Shown piece after piece: positions 1 through 8,093 of a stretch of DNA of 30,914 bases. Under the pieces are notes generated by a model. The model saw only the letters and a list, made by a program, of their open reading frames with translations. It had not been told where the DNA came from and ran no database searches. The stretch covers positions 1 through 30,914 of the forward strand of contig CAZYDR010000044.1 of assembly GCA_964645285.1 (NCBI GenBank). The letters are read 5' to 3'. The first letter of the stretch is position 1. Each line of letters starts with the position of its first letter. Made by a program: the position numbers and the translations under genes. The stretch is from JAYZAP01 sp964645285. GTDB taxonomy: Bacteria > Pseudomonadota > Alphaproteobacteria > JAAXGF01.

Positions 1-381
1 CTCGCCCGAGCAGGTCGCCGTGCCGGCCATGGTGGCGCCGCGAGCCAGGGCCATCTTGGCCTCGTAGCTCAACGCACCGAAGCTCATGCCGGTGATATAG
101 ACCGGAATGTCGAGATCGAGCGGGCGCTTGGCGCGGGGTCCGATGATCGTCCGGGTGTCGCACTTCTCGCGGTAACCCTCGATGACGAAGCGGGTCAGGG
201 TGCCGGGCAGGAATGTCAGGTCATCCCAGGTCGGGATGGTTTTGAACAGCGCCATGCCGCGCATGCGATAGCGCCCAAGCTGGGCCTTAATATGAATGTC
301 GTCGATGACCCGGGGCGGGAACATGAAGTTCTCGCCGAGGACGTCCTTGTTGCGGTCCGTGCCGCCGTTGCCTTTGGTCAT
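1..381 (-). CDS. glxD: FMN-binding glutamate synthase-type protein, N-terminal part (GlxD/MgsC-like)
   Basis: This is the first 127 codons of a gene that runs off the left edge. The ATG is at 381-379, and an AGGAG about 8 bases upstream overlaps the stop codon of the preceding gene, which suggests translational coupling. The residues include a stretch reading TIPTWDDLTFLPGTLTRF and then DIPVYITGMSFGALSYEAK, typical of the FMN-binding central domain of glutamate synthase in its stand-alone form (GlxD of rhizobia, MgsC of methylamine users). In this family the domain takes ammonia released by the amidotransferase and forms glutamate or N-methylglutamate from a 2-oxo acid or glutamate. The FMN and iron-sulfur binding parts lie outside the window, so integrity cannot be judged. 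It is the last visible gene of a five-gene leftward train. Confidence 0.85.
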   Translation of the reverse strand, partial: MTKGNGGTDRNKDVLGENFMFPPRVIDDIHIKAQLGRYRMRGMALFKTIPTWDDLTFLPGTLTRFVIEGYREKCDTRTIIGPRAKRPLDLDIPVYITGMSFGALSYEAKMALARGATMAGTATCSGE

Positions 382-392
382 TGTCTCTGCTC

Positions 393-1238
393 CTACAGCA
401 CGATCTTCTTTTCGGAGGGCTCCAGATTATCGTAGTTCCAGAGCTGCTTGCCGGCGACGATCTTGGTCAGCTTCTCGACCCCGTTGGGCGCTTTCATGTC
501 GTAAAGCGCCAGCTTGGCTTCGAGCCACTTGACGTCGAGTTCGGTCATCTCGGCGGGCACCGCGTCGACGCCGAGGGATTCGATCTCGCCGCCGATGAAG
601 ATGGTGCCGTCATACATGGAGTCGCCGAGGTTCTTGCCGGCGTTGCCCAGCACGATCATGCGACCGCGCTGCATCATGAAGCCCGAGAAGGCGCCGGTAC
701 GGCCGCCGACAAGGATGGTACCGCCCTTCTGGTCGATACCGGTACGGGCGCCGACATCGCCGCGGCAGACTAGATCGCCGCCGCGGATCGCCGCGCCGAA
801 GCACGAGCCCGCGTTCTTCTCGACGATCACTGTGCCGGCCATCATATTCTCGGCGAAGGACCAGCCGACCCGGCCGGAAATGCGTACGTTGGGGCCGTCG
901 ATCAGGCCGATGCCGAAGTAGCCCAGGCTGCCCTCGAAGTAGAGCTGCAGGCGATTGAGAATGCCGACACCGAGCGAATGCTTGGCCAGGGGGTTCTTGA
1001 CCACGATGGTGCCGACCCCGTCCTTCATCAAGTCACGAATCTTGAGATTGATGGCCGGCCCATCCATGTCGGCGGCGTCAAACTCGATGCGCTTGTTGAA
1101 GTCGACATCGAAGGCTCCGGCATAGAGGAAGTTGTTCTCCTGGCTGGGCGAAAAGAATACCTGTTGGGTACGACCGGCAAGCTGCTCGGTGTGCATACCC
1201 ATCTGGTGGGATTTGTCGTCCTGTTCTAGGTGTGCCAT
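393..1238 (-). CDS. glxC: GXGXG-domain glutamate synthase subunit (GlxC/MgsB-like)
   Basis: A 281-residue protein made almost entirely of the glutamate synthase alpha-subunit C-terminal beta-helix. Repeated glycine turns are visible (GTIVVKNP, GRVGWSFAENM, GGDLVCRGDVGART, GGTILVGGRTGAF, GRMIVLGNAGKNLG, DGTIFIGGEIESLG). In full-length GltB this domain has a structural, domain-bridging role. Here it is a separate protein, as in GlxC of Sinorhizobium and MgsB of N-methylglutamate synthase. The ATG at 1238 has an AAGGAGAGG-like ribosome site, and the gene overlaps the end of the upstream amidotransferase by 13 bases. Eleven bases separate it from the next gene. The overlaps imply one transcript and a stoichiometric complex with the two flanking subunits. 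Whether the complex makes glutamate or N-methylglutamate cannot be told from sequence. Confidence 0.9.
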   Translation of the reverse strand: MAHLEQDDKSHQMGMHTEQLAGRTQQVFFSPSQENNFLYAGAFDVDFNKRIEFDAADMDGPAINLKIRDLMKDGVGTIVVKNPLAKHSLGVGILNRLQLYFEGSLGYFGIGLIDGPNVRISGRVGWSFAENMMAGTVIVEKNAGSCFGAAIRGGDLVCRGDVGARTGIDQKGGTILVGGRTGAFSGFMMQRGRMIVLGNAGKNLGDSMYDGTIFIGGEIESLGVDAVPAEMTELDVKWLEAKLALYDMKAPNGVEKLTKIVAGKQLWNYDNLEPSEKKIVL

Positions 1239-2161
1239 ACGCGCACCTCTCCTTCATAGGGGTCAGTGGTGTCGATTTCGTCTGGGAAGATGCTACGGAT
1301 TGCCACTTCTTCCGACGCCAGGGCAATGAACTCGTCGCTCTCGTAGAGCACCATGGGCTTGGCCGCCATGACGTCCTTGGCCATGCCCAGGCTGTCGTGG
1401 GTGGCGACCAGATAGGTGAACACGCCGTCGAGTTCGGTAATCGAATCCTGCATCGCATCTTCCAACGCCTGGCCGCGCTCCTGGCGGTCGGCGATGTAGA
1501 CGGCGATAAGCTCGGAATCGCAATTGGATATGAAGCGGTGGCCGCGGTGCTCAAGCTCGCGGCGGCTCTTCCAGTAATTGGTCAGCTGGCCGTTGTGGAC
1601 CACCGAGATGTCGCGGAACGGGTAGGCCCAGTAGGGATGGGCCGAGCGGATATCGACATCGGATTCGGTGGCCATGCGGGTGTGGCCGATGGCGTGGCTG
1701 CCGGTGAACTCACCGAGGCCGTACTGTTCCGATACCCGGTTGGCGTCGCCCAGGTCCTTGATCAACTCAAGGCCGTCGCCGATGGAGAGGAACTCGGCGC
1801 CCTCGACCTCTTCCACGTAGTCGACCAGACGCTTGAGATCGCTGTCGAACTTGACGTGATAGCGGAAGGCGTAGTCGGTGGCTTCCTCGGCGCTGATGAT
1901 CTCACCGCCCAGGGACTCGATGCGGCGGTCGACCTCGGCGCGACGCTCCACAAGCTGGGCGGCGATCTTGAAGCCGTCCAGGGTCTCTTCCTGCTCGGCG
2001 ACCTTGAAGCGCATGACCAACTCGCCCGACCGCGGCATGCCGTAGATGGCGAAACCGGTTGAGTCGGGACCCCGGTGTCTGAGCGACTGAAGCATCGATG
2101 ACATCTCGCCGCCGATATTTCCCGTCGAGCCGCGGTGAATAATCCCGGCAATTCCACACAT
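1226..2161 (-). CDS. glxB: Class II glutamine amidotransferase subunit of split glutamate synthase (GlxB/MgsA-like)
   Basis: A 311-residue Ntn-type glutamine amidotransferase. The start at 2161 is fixed by the family: Met is followed directly by Cys2 (MCGIAGIIHRG), whose amino group and thiol form the active site after Met removal. An AAGGAG lies about 10 bases upstream. The frame stays open for 95 more codons, but these run into the glutamine synthetase gene and look like nothing. RHRGPDSTG near residue 30 and NGQLTNYWKSR (asparagine/glycine oxyanion region) followed by SNCDSELIAVY are the expected family motifs. The protein hydrolyses glutamine and passes ammonia to the synthase partner. 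About 70 bases separate it from glnT upstream, and it overlaps glxC downstream. Confidence 0.92.
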   Translation of the reverse strand: MCGIAGIIHRGSTGNIGGEMSSMLQSLRHRGPDSTGFAIYGMPRSGELVMRFKVAEQEETLDGFKIAAQLVERRAEVDRRIESLGGEIISAEEATDYAFRYHVKFDSDLKRLVDYVEEVEGAEFLSIGDGLELIKDLGDANRVSEQYGLGEFTGSHAIGHTRMATESDVDIRSAHPYWAYPFRDISVVHNGQLTNYWKSRRELEHRGHRFISNCDSELIAVYIADRQERGQALEDAMQDSITELDGVFTYLVATHDSLGMAKDVMAAKPMVLYESDEFIALASEEVAIRSIFPDEIDTTDPYEGEVRVWHT

Positions 2162-2234
2162 GGCGGATTTACTCCTTGGTGTAAGCGGGCGGCGCCGGTC
2201 TGGAATTTCCGGCGCCGCCCTGATGTAGGTCGTA

Positions 2235-3710
2235 CTAGGGCAGGCAGTCCCAGTAGGTTTCCAGGTCCCATTCGGTGACGGCGGCGTTGAACTTCTCCCA
2301 CTCGTCGCCCTTGTAGTGGGTGAACACCCGGTACATATCGCCGGGCAGCCCAGCCTTGACCACGTCGTCGGCGTCGAGCCGCTGGAGCGCCTCGCCGAGC
2401 GACATGGGCAGCTTGGTGACCTGCTTGCCGGCCTCCATGGCCTCATAGATGTTGCGTTCCTCGGGCTCGCCCGGGTCGAGGTCGCGGGTGATGCCGTCGT
2501 CGAACACCTTGAGTAGGGCGGCGCCCAGCAGGTAGGGGTTGACCATGGAATCGACCGAGCGGTACTCGAAACGGCCGGGAGCCGAAATGCGCAGGGCGCA
2601 GGTCCGGTTCTGGTAGCCCCAGTCGGCGAAGACCGGCGCCCAGAAACCTGTGTCCCACAGACGGCGGTAGGAATTCACCGTCGGCGAACCCAGGGCGGTC
2701 AGCGCCCCGACATGCTCCATGACGCCGCCGATGCACTGCAGGCCGATGGGTCCGGGCTTGCGCTTGTCCAGCTCGGGCACCGGCGAGAAGGTGTTCTCGC
2801 CGCCCTGGACATGCATGTACACGCCGTCGACGCCGGGCCGGTTGTCGCAGTGAGCGGTATTGACCAGATGGTCCTCGCCGCCGCGCCACAGCGACATGTT
2901 GTGGTGGCAGCCGTTGGCCGAGACACCCATGAACGGCTTCGACATGAAGCAGGCGATGAGGTTGTTCTCGCGCGCCACCTGGGCGCAGATCTGGCGGTAG
3001 GTGGCCAGCCGGTCTGAGTTACGCAGGGGATCATCGTAGGTCCAGTTGAGCTCGAGCTGGCCCGGGGCGTCCTCGTGGTCGCCCTGGATCATGTCGAGGC
3101 CCATGGCCTGGCTGTACTCGATGACCTGCATGAACACCGGGCGTAAGGATTCGAACTGGTCGATGTGATAGCAGTTGGGCTTGGAAAAACCGCCGTCGGG
3201 CAGGCCGTCCTCGCCCTTCTTGAGCCACATCATCTCGGGCTCGGTGCCGATACGCAGGTGCAGGCCGTCGTGCTTCTTCTTGAATTCGTCGTGGATGATG
3301 CGCAGGTTGCCGCGGCAATCGGAGGTCAGATGGCCGCCGGGATTCTCCGCTTCCTCGCGATTGCGGAAGCAGGTGCAGAACACCCGCGCCACCCGCTTGT
3401 CCCAGGGCAACTGGCAGAACGTGTCGGGGTCGGGAATGCCGACCAGCTCGGACGACTCGGGACCGTAGCCGATGTACTCGCCGTGGCGGTCAACGAACAG
3501 GTTGGCGGTCGAGCCGTAGACCAGCTGGAAACCCTTTTGGGCGATGGCTTCCCAGTGGTCGGCGGGAATGCCCTTGCCGACGATGCGGCCGGTTACCGAA
3601 ATAAACTGGTAGTAGATGTAGGTGATGCCGAGCTCGTCGATCTTGGCGCGGACCTGTTTGACCAGTTCATCGCGTCCGTCTTGTCCTACATGTGCCTCAA
3701 GATCCGTCAT
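2235..3710 (-). CDS. glnT: Type III-like glutamine synthetase / gamma-glutamylmethylamide synthetase family (GlnT/GmaS-like)
   Basis: A 491-residue glutamine synthetase fold enzyme. The ATG at 3710 is preferred because a GGGAGG lies 7 bases upstream; an in-frame start at 3734 would add eight unlikely residues. The metal- and substrate-binding segments are visible: GTEPEMMWL, GDHEDAPGQLELNW, the SANGCHHNMSLW histidine segment, and RTCALRISAPGRFEYRS near the C-terminus. GlnT and GmaS enzymes ligate ammonia or methylamine to glutamate using ATP. GmaS is usually about 440-450 residues, so the 490 here leans slightly towards GlnT, but the two cannot be separated by eye. It lies between the FAD oxidoreductase and the split glutamate synthase, the neighbourhood expected for an amine-nitrogen assimilation route. 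Confidence 0.88.
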   Translation of the reverse strand: MTDLEAHVGQDGRDELVKQVRAKIDELGITYIYYQFISVTGRIVGKGIPADHWEAIAQKGFQLVYGSTANLFVDRHGEYIGYGPESSELVGIPDPDTFCQLPWDKRVARVFCTCFRNREEAENPGGHLTSDCRGNLRIIHDEFKKKHDGLHLRIGTEPEMMWLKKGEDGLPDGGFSKPNCYHIDQFESLRPVFMQVIEYSQAMGLDMIQGDHEDAPGQLELNWTYDDPLRNSDRLATYRQICAQVARENNLIACFMSKPFMGVSANGCHHNMSLWRGGEDHLVNTAHCDNRPGVDGVYMHVQGGENTFSPVPELDKRKPGPIGLQCIGGVMEHVGALTALGSPTVNSYRRLWDTGFWAPVFADWGYQNRTCALRISAPGRFEYRSVDSMVNPYLLGAALLKVFDDGITRDLDPGEPEERNIYEAMEAGKQVTKLPMSLGEALQRLDADDVVKAGLPGDMYRVFTHYKGDEWEKFNAAVTEWDLETYWDCLP

Positions 3711-3828
3711 GGTATGCCTCCCAAAGTCATCCAAATGAGATGGAGTTCGCCGATTTCTAGTGGTGTCTCCTCGTCGATCCCCATGATTATGTCGTCTCCA
3801 TTACGCGGTGTCATAAATCTATGTCAGT

Positions 3829-5166
3829 TTAGCTCCACGGGTAGGGGCTGTTGGAAACCGGGTGGAGCTTGCCTTCGGCGTAGCGCGACAGGCGGAACGG
3901 CTCCAGTAACGCGCTTTTCTCGCCCATCATCTCGGCCGCCACCAGCTTGCCGATGCCGATCATTTTGTAGCCGTGATTGGAGTCGGCGATGATGTGGCAG
4001 TTCTGATAGAAGGTGTCGATTACTGGGAAGCTGTCGGGGGTAAAGCAGCCGATGCCGCCCGAGGGCTCGTTCTTGTAGTGGCCAATCTGGCCCGAGAAGC
4101 GTTCCTGGCAGAAGGCCAGGGCCGAGCACCACATGTGGGCGAACTGATCATCGACGACAAACTCGGGTGACTCCGGACCGTAGGGGTCGACGGCCACGTC
4201 GGCCGCCGCCTTGTCGACCTTGTAGGGCATGGCGCCGCCCTGAATGCCGCCGAAGTTGAAGTCGGGCTTGTAGTAGATGCCCCACATGTCCTCGGTGATA
4301 ATCGAGCCGTCGATGTCGGATTTCAATGGCGTGTCGGTGTCCACATGGATCACCGGCGGCATGTTGCCGTCGTTGGTCTTCTGCAATTCCGGATCGACCC
4401 CCAGGGTGCCTTCTTCCAGGCACCAGTAGCGCCACATGTCGATGTTCTCATGAAGCGCGCCGTCGCCGCTCTTGATGGTCACCGTGGCGGGCAGGTCGAG
4501 CATGGTCCACAGCGAGCGCACCCAGGGGCCGACGCCGATGGCGACCGCCTCGCAGGCGATAGTCCCATGATTGGTTTCGACCGCGCTGACCGCGCCGCCG
4601 TCGATCTTGAAGCCGGTGACCTCGACGCCGGTCATGATGCGCACGTCGGTGACCTCGGCCTTGTCGGCCATGCCGTACATGGCGGCGGTGTTGTTGGCGT
4701 AGCCGCCCTTCTTCTCATGCAGCACCGAGGTGATGCCCTGGGCCCGCCAGTCGCTGAACATCTCTTTCATATAGGCGGCGCTTTTGTCGGCGCCCTCGAT
4801 GAAGGTCGACTCGTAGCCGATGGCTTGCTGCTGCCCGAAGATGGCGCCAACGTCATCGCGCATGGACTCGGCGCTGATCTGCATATAGCCGACCGGGTGG
4901 AAGCTGTAGGCATCCATGTCGCTTTCCCAGACCTCGACGCATTGCGCCATCAACTCGCGCATGGCCGGCTGGAAGTAATTGTTGCGCACCACGCCGCAGG
5001 CGATGCCGGTGGCCCCGGCGGCGATACCGGTTTTGTCGAGCACCAGAATATCGGCGCCGGAACCTCGGCCCCGGGCCTCAAGTTCAAGCGCCAGATGATA
5101 GGCGGTGCTGAGGCCATGGATGCCGGCGCCGATGACGACGTATTTCGCGTGGGCGGGAAATGCCAC
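3829..5166 (-). CDS. FAD-dependent oxidoreductase, sarcosine oxidase beta / MgdA-like
   Basis: A 445-residue flavoprotein of the DAO/sarcosine oxidase family. It has an N-terminal dinucleotide fold (VVIGAGIHGLSTAYHLA, residues 10-26), an ADILVLDKTGIAAGATG strand-loop, and then VVRNNYFQPAMRELM. The last segment resembles the flavin-site region of heterotetrameric sarcosine oxidase beta subunits. The C-terminal part carries GIGCFTPDSFPVID and ADSNHGYKMIGIGKLVA, the usual substrate/FAD cap. The start is GTG at 5166 with GGAG about 11 bases upstream. Known relatives oxidise N-methyl groups of sarcosine, dimethylglycine or N-methylglutamate. No alpha, gamma or delta partner is next to it, so it may act alone or have partners to the left of the window. 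It is the first gene of the leftward train and faces the GntR regulator. Confidence 0.85.
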   Translation of the reverse strand: MAFPAHAKYVVIGAGIHGLSTAYHLALELEARGRGSGADILVLDKTGIAAGATGIACGVVRNNYFQPAMRELMAQCVEVWESDMDAYSFHPVGYMQISAESMRDDVGAIFGQQQAIGYESTFIEGADKSAAYMKEMFSDWRAQGITSVLHEKKGGYANNTAAMYGMADKAEVTDVRIMTGVEVTGFKIDGGAVSAVETNHGTIACEAVAIGVGPWVRSLWTMLDLPATVTIKSGDGALHENIDMWRYWCLEEGTLGVDPELQKTNDGNMPPVIHVDTDTPLKSDIDGSIITEDMWGIYYKPDFNFGGIQGGAMPYKVDKAAADVAVDPYGPESPEFVVDDQFAHMWCSALAFCQERFSGQIGHYKNEPSGGIGCFTPDSFPVIDTFYQNCHIIADSNHGYKMIGIGKLVAAEMMGEKSALLEPFRLSRYAEGKLHPVSNSPYPWS

Positions 5167-5211
5167 TTCGGGGTCTTCTCCAGCTACGGTCGCGGGTGGT
5201 CCGAATCGGGC

Positions 5212-5280
5212 TTGACTAAATCACCAATTGGCCCGACCATTGCCTAAACCAATTATGGCCCAAAAAAACCAATTCTCACC
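5212..5280. promoter_or_regulatory. Divergent control region with three ACCAATT repeats
   Basis: The 129 bases between the FAD oxidoreductase start (5166, leftward) and the regulator start (5296, rightward) contain ACCAATT three times, at 5223, 5248 and 5268. The first continues into GGCCC and makes the palindrome CCAATTGG at 5225-5232. The second is preceded by ATTGCCTAAA (5239-5248). The region is markedly richer in A+T than its flanks. A divergent gap beside a FadR-type regulator is the usual place for its operators and both promoters. I infer a binding site, but no known consensus is matched and the -10/-35 boxes are not clear. Confidence 0.4.
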
Positions 5281-5295
5281 TATAGAAAACCGTAA

Positions 5296-6057
5296 ATGAG
5301 CACAGTGTCAAGAGGAAGCCGGGCGGAATTGTTGACCGCCGGTCAGACCGGTCCGGAAGCGCCATCATCGGGAGTCGGTGAAAACGGCTATCCCAGCGCC
5401 AGCGGCGCCGCCGGTATTGCCGCTTACTTGCGCCGGGCGATCTTCGACGGGGTGTACCGCTACGGTGAGCGGCTGCCGGCCGAACGTCAGCTCGCCGCCG
5501 CCTTGTCGAGTTCCCGGACCACCGTTCGCGAGGCGCTCCGCATGCTTGAACAGGGCGCTCTGGTGACTCGCCGGGTCGGCAGCGGCACCTACGTCAGCTT
5601 CCGTCCCGAGACCGACGAGGACGAGGTCGCCGAGATTACCAACCCGCTGGAGTTGATCGATGTGCGCCTCGCCTTCGAGCCCCATATGGCGCGGTTCGCC
5701 ACCATCAACGCCACGGCCAAGGACATAGAGGCCATGGCCGAGGTGTTGACCCGGCTCGAGGCTTCGGGCGGCGATGCCAATTACTTCACCAAATGGGACC
5801 GGCAATTTCACCAGTTGCTCGCCGACGCCACCCACAACGCGCTGACGGCGTCGATCTACCGTCACGTCAACCACGTGCGCGGCCATGCCCAGTGGAGCGC
5901 CATGAAGGACAAAATCCTCAGCGCCGATCGAATCGATGCCTATAATCGCCAGCATCGCGCCCTCTATCAGGCGCTACGCACCCGCGACAGTGAAGCCGCG
6001 ATACGGGCGATTACCGGCCACCTCGACGAGGCGCGGCGCGACCTGCTGGCGACCTGA
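5296..6057 (+). CDS. GntR-family transcriptional regulator, FadR subfamily (FCD domain)
   Basis: A 253-residue regulator. After a disordered, poorly conserved N-terminus of about 38 residues comes a winged helix-turn-helix at roughly 40-100. It includes YGERLPAERQLAAAL and SSSRTTVREALRMLEQGALV, and the wing is RRVGSGTYV. The rest is an FCD ligand-binding domain with WDRQFHQLLADATHN, NRQHRALYQAL and ITGHLDEARR supplying the Asp/His metal-site pattern of this family. It is divergent from the FAD oxidoreductase train and convergent with the MttB-family gene, so it probably controls one or both. The ligand is unknown. There is no clear Shine-Dalgarno before the ATG at 5296, so the true start may be one of the in-frame GTG or TTG codons shortly downstream. 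Confidence 0.88.
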   Translation: MSTVSRGSRAELLTAGQTGPEAPSSGVGENGYPSASGAAGIAAYLRRAIFDGVYRYGERLPAERQLAAALSSSRTTVREALRMLEQGALVTRRVGSGTYVSFRPETDEDEVAEITNPLELIDVRLAFEPHMARFATINATAKDIEAMAEVLTRLEASGGDANYFTKWDRQFHQLLADATHNALTASIYRHVNHVRGHAQWSAMKDKILSADRIDAYNRQHRALYQALRTRDSEAAIRAITGHLDEARRDLLAT

Positions 6058-6067
6058 GCCGGCTCAG
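6054..6067. other. Perfect 14-bp palindrome spanning two convergent stop codons
   Basis: CTGAGCC is followed directly by GGCTCAG. The palindrome contains the TGA of the regulator (6055-6057) and the TGA of the MttB-family gene (6064-6066). Only six bases separate the two coding regions. It could fold as a tight hairpin in either transcript, but no T-run follows on either side, so terminator function is a guess. Confidence 0.3.
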
Positions 6068-7584
6068 CCCGGCGGGCGCATGTCCTCGCTGGACAGCAGG
6101 ATATTGAACCGGCGGCGCAAATCCGCGTCCTGCTCGGCCGGAATCACCTCGGGCCAGTGTTCGGCGAGGATGGATTTCGCCCGCTCGCGGGCCGTGTCCC
6201 GTAATGTTGGCGAGCCATTCGCTTCCCAGTCGGCGCGGGCCGAGCGGTCGATCAGCGCCGGATAGAGGAACTCGGTGTTCATCAGCGCCACGGTTTGCGG
6301 GTGCGACAGATAATGCCCATCGGTTTTGCAGGCTGTGTCGATGACGTCGACCGACAGGCTGTCCTCGGTGACCTCGATGCCGCGCACCATGCGCATCACC
6401 TGGCCGTTGATCTCGTTGTCGATGACATATTGCTCGTAGGCCACGGTCAGCATGCTCTCGAGGAAGCCGGCCGAATGGTGGATGAAGTTGGCTCCGGCCA
6501 GGCCTGACGGCAGGCTGGTCAGAACCTTCTCGATGCCGGCCTGGGTATCCGTGGTCTTGGCTTCGGCGATGCCGGCCGAGTTGTATAGCGGCAGCCCGAG
6601 GTGTTGGGTGATCTGGGCGCAGGCGGCGTTCATGACCGAGGCTTCGGCCGATCCTCCGGTGTAGGAACCGGTGCGCAGGTCGGCCTGGGCCGGCACACAG
6701 CCGACGATCAGCGGATGTCCGGGATTCAGCAGGTTTACGTAGGTAACGCCCGAGAGCTGCTCGGCCCAGAGCTGCACCAGGGTTCCGGCCAGCGCCGCCG
6801 GCGAGGTCGCGCCGGCCTGCGGCGCCGAGGATAGCACCAGCGGCAGGCGGTGCTCGATGACGGCGTCGACAACATCCATGGTCTCGTCGGCGTAGCGCAA
6901 CGGACTCACCGTCCAGCAGGCGACGAAGGACAGTACCGGACGGCGGTCGAACGCCTCCGCGCCGCCGGCTAGGATGTCGCCCATCTGGCGTATCTGCGCC
7001 ACGTGCTCGGGCTGGTAGGCGTTGGCCATGACGTGCTTCGAGCTTGCCGTCAGGCAGGCGTAATACTGATTGATGTCGAGGTCTTCGGGAGGAATGTCGC
7101 GGCTCACTACGGGCCGCATGTAAAAGTGAATGTTGTCGAGCCGGTCGACAAGGCGGCCGATGTTGTAATTGTCGGCGAGTGTGGTTTCGCGGAACTGGCC
7201 ATCGACATCGACGATGTTAATGGCCGACCCACCCGTCCCCATGTAGACTCGCTTGCCGCCGATGACGAGGTCGTGTTCGGGTTCGCGTCCGGCCAGCAGA
7301 ACTTCACCCGCCGCCGCCTTCAGCCCGTCTTCGACGAGGCGCCGTGGGATAGTGACCCGGTTGGTGGTGTGGTCGCCCTCGCAACCGGCCTTCAGGAAGA
7401 CGTCGCGGCAGGGGCTTTCCATGACCTCGATACCGGTTCGCTCAAGTACGGTCATGGCGGCATCGATGATTCGGCCCACATCGGCGTCGGCGAGCGGACG
7501 GTACTGGCCGCCCGAAAGCCCTCCCGAGACGACGGGTGGCCCGGCGTGGCGATTTTCGGACACACGAGAACGGCGGCGGGACAT
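6064..7584 (-). CDS. Trimethylamine methyltransferase (MttB) family protein, non-pyrrolysine type
   Basis: A 506-residue MttB-superfamily (COG5598-type) protein, the usual length for the family. The start at 7584 has a GAGGAGG 7 bases upstream. Family-like segments include an early ALADADVGRIIDAAMTVLERTGIEV, then TGGSAINIVDVDG, the conserved ASSKHVMANAY and the GSYTGGSAEASVMNAACAQ stretch. The frame has no internal TAG, so it lacks the pyrrolysine that defines true trimethylamine methyltransferases. Characterised non-pyrrolysine relatives move a methyl group from quaternary amines such as glycine betaine to a corrinoid protein. No corrinoid protein or reactivation factor is visible here, so that partner must lie elsewhere if this chemistry is used. 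The FAD oxidoreductase, GlnT and GlxBCD cluster next door supports a role in N-methyl compound breakdown. Confidence 0.85.
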   Translation of the reverse strand: MSRRRSRVSENRHAGPPVVSGGLSGGQYRPLADADVGRIIDAAMTVLERTGIEVMESPCRDVFLKAGCEGDHTTNRVTIPRRLVEDGLKAAAGEVLLAGREPEHDLVIGGKRVYMGTGGSAINIVDVDGQFRETTLADNYNIGRLVDRLDNIHFYMRPVVSRDIPPEDLDINQYYACLTASSKHVMANAYQPEHVAQIRQMGDILAGGAEAFDRRPVLSFVACWTVSPLRYADETMDVVDAVIEHRLPLVLSSAPQAGATSPAALAGTLVQLWAEQLSGVTYVNLLNPGHPLIVGCVPAQADLRTGSYTGGSAEASVMNAACAQITQHLGLPLYNSAGIAEAKTTDTQAGIEKVLTSLPSGLAGANFIHHSAGFLESMLTVAYEQYVIDNEINGQVMRMVRGIEVTEDSLSVDVIDTACKTDGHYLSHPQTVALMNTEFLYPALIDRSARADWEANGSPTLRDTARERAKSILAEHWPEVIPAEQDADLRRRFNILLSSEDMRPPG

Positions 7585-8093
7585 GACAGTCCTCCTCTCA
7601 AGTTTCTGCCGACTCCGGGATGATGGTTCGCGATCTTTTTTTGGAATCTAGCATAGGCGAACTCGGACGGCGACCCCGCGATTGCCGGGCTCCGCGACGC
7701 CGCGCGGCGCCATCGCCGGGCCACCAAATTCAGTGTTCTCCAAGGGTTATGGACGACCCATCACCGACCCTGGCAATACACGTATAAGACCGTGAGCCGC
7801 CTGTCATTTCGCTGTCATACATCTATCCACCATTCCTGTGGATAACTTTGTCTACAAGTGCGTTTTGAGGAGTGGCATGGCGCGGCAGCGTTGACTCGTT
7901 CCCTAATTGCCTAAAAAATAGGCAAAATTCATAACTATTTGTTATTTATAGTATTATTTAAAGTCAACTCAATATTTACCGGTAACCACAATCATTTTGC
8001 CATGAGGGCCGCCGAGTCAACCTGGGCGCTGTGCACAATTTACACCGTGTTAGCTAAACCACGGCTACCATTGAGAAACTGGTTAGCAGGTCG
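7585..8093. other. Large intergenic region with DnaA-box-like sites and an A+T-rich core (origin-like or promoter)
   Basis: No gene is seen in these 509 bases. A perfect DnaA box (TTATCCACA on the minus strand) lies at 7837-7845. With TATCCAC at 7824-7830 it forms an inverted pair (7-base arms, 7-base gap). A weaker box, TTGTGCACA on the minus strand, is at 8030-8038. The stretch 7904-7980 is only about 21% G+C by hand count and contains an inverted repeat at 7907-7925 (TTGCCTA, five A, TAGGCAA). GTTGACTCG (7890-7898) and CGAGTCAAC (8013-8021) are a perfect 9-bp inverted repeat around the A+T-rich core, each with a GANTC site. These are ingredients of alphaproteobacterial origins, but so few good DnaA boxes and the mixed gene directions leave it open. 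It may instead be the control region of mttB. Confidence 0.3.

Noticed and set aside
2162..2446. An N-terminal extension of the glutamine amidotransferase
   Set aside because: The active-site Cys must follow the initiator Met at 2161; the extension overlaps glnT and is arginine/serine-rich shadow sequence.
6064..7584. Possible pyrrolysine-containing trimethylamine methyltransferase
   Set aside because: The frame has no internal TAG, so it is the non-pyrrolysine type. The amber codon in the caspase-like gene alone is no proof of amber decoding.
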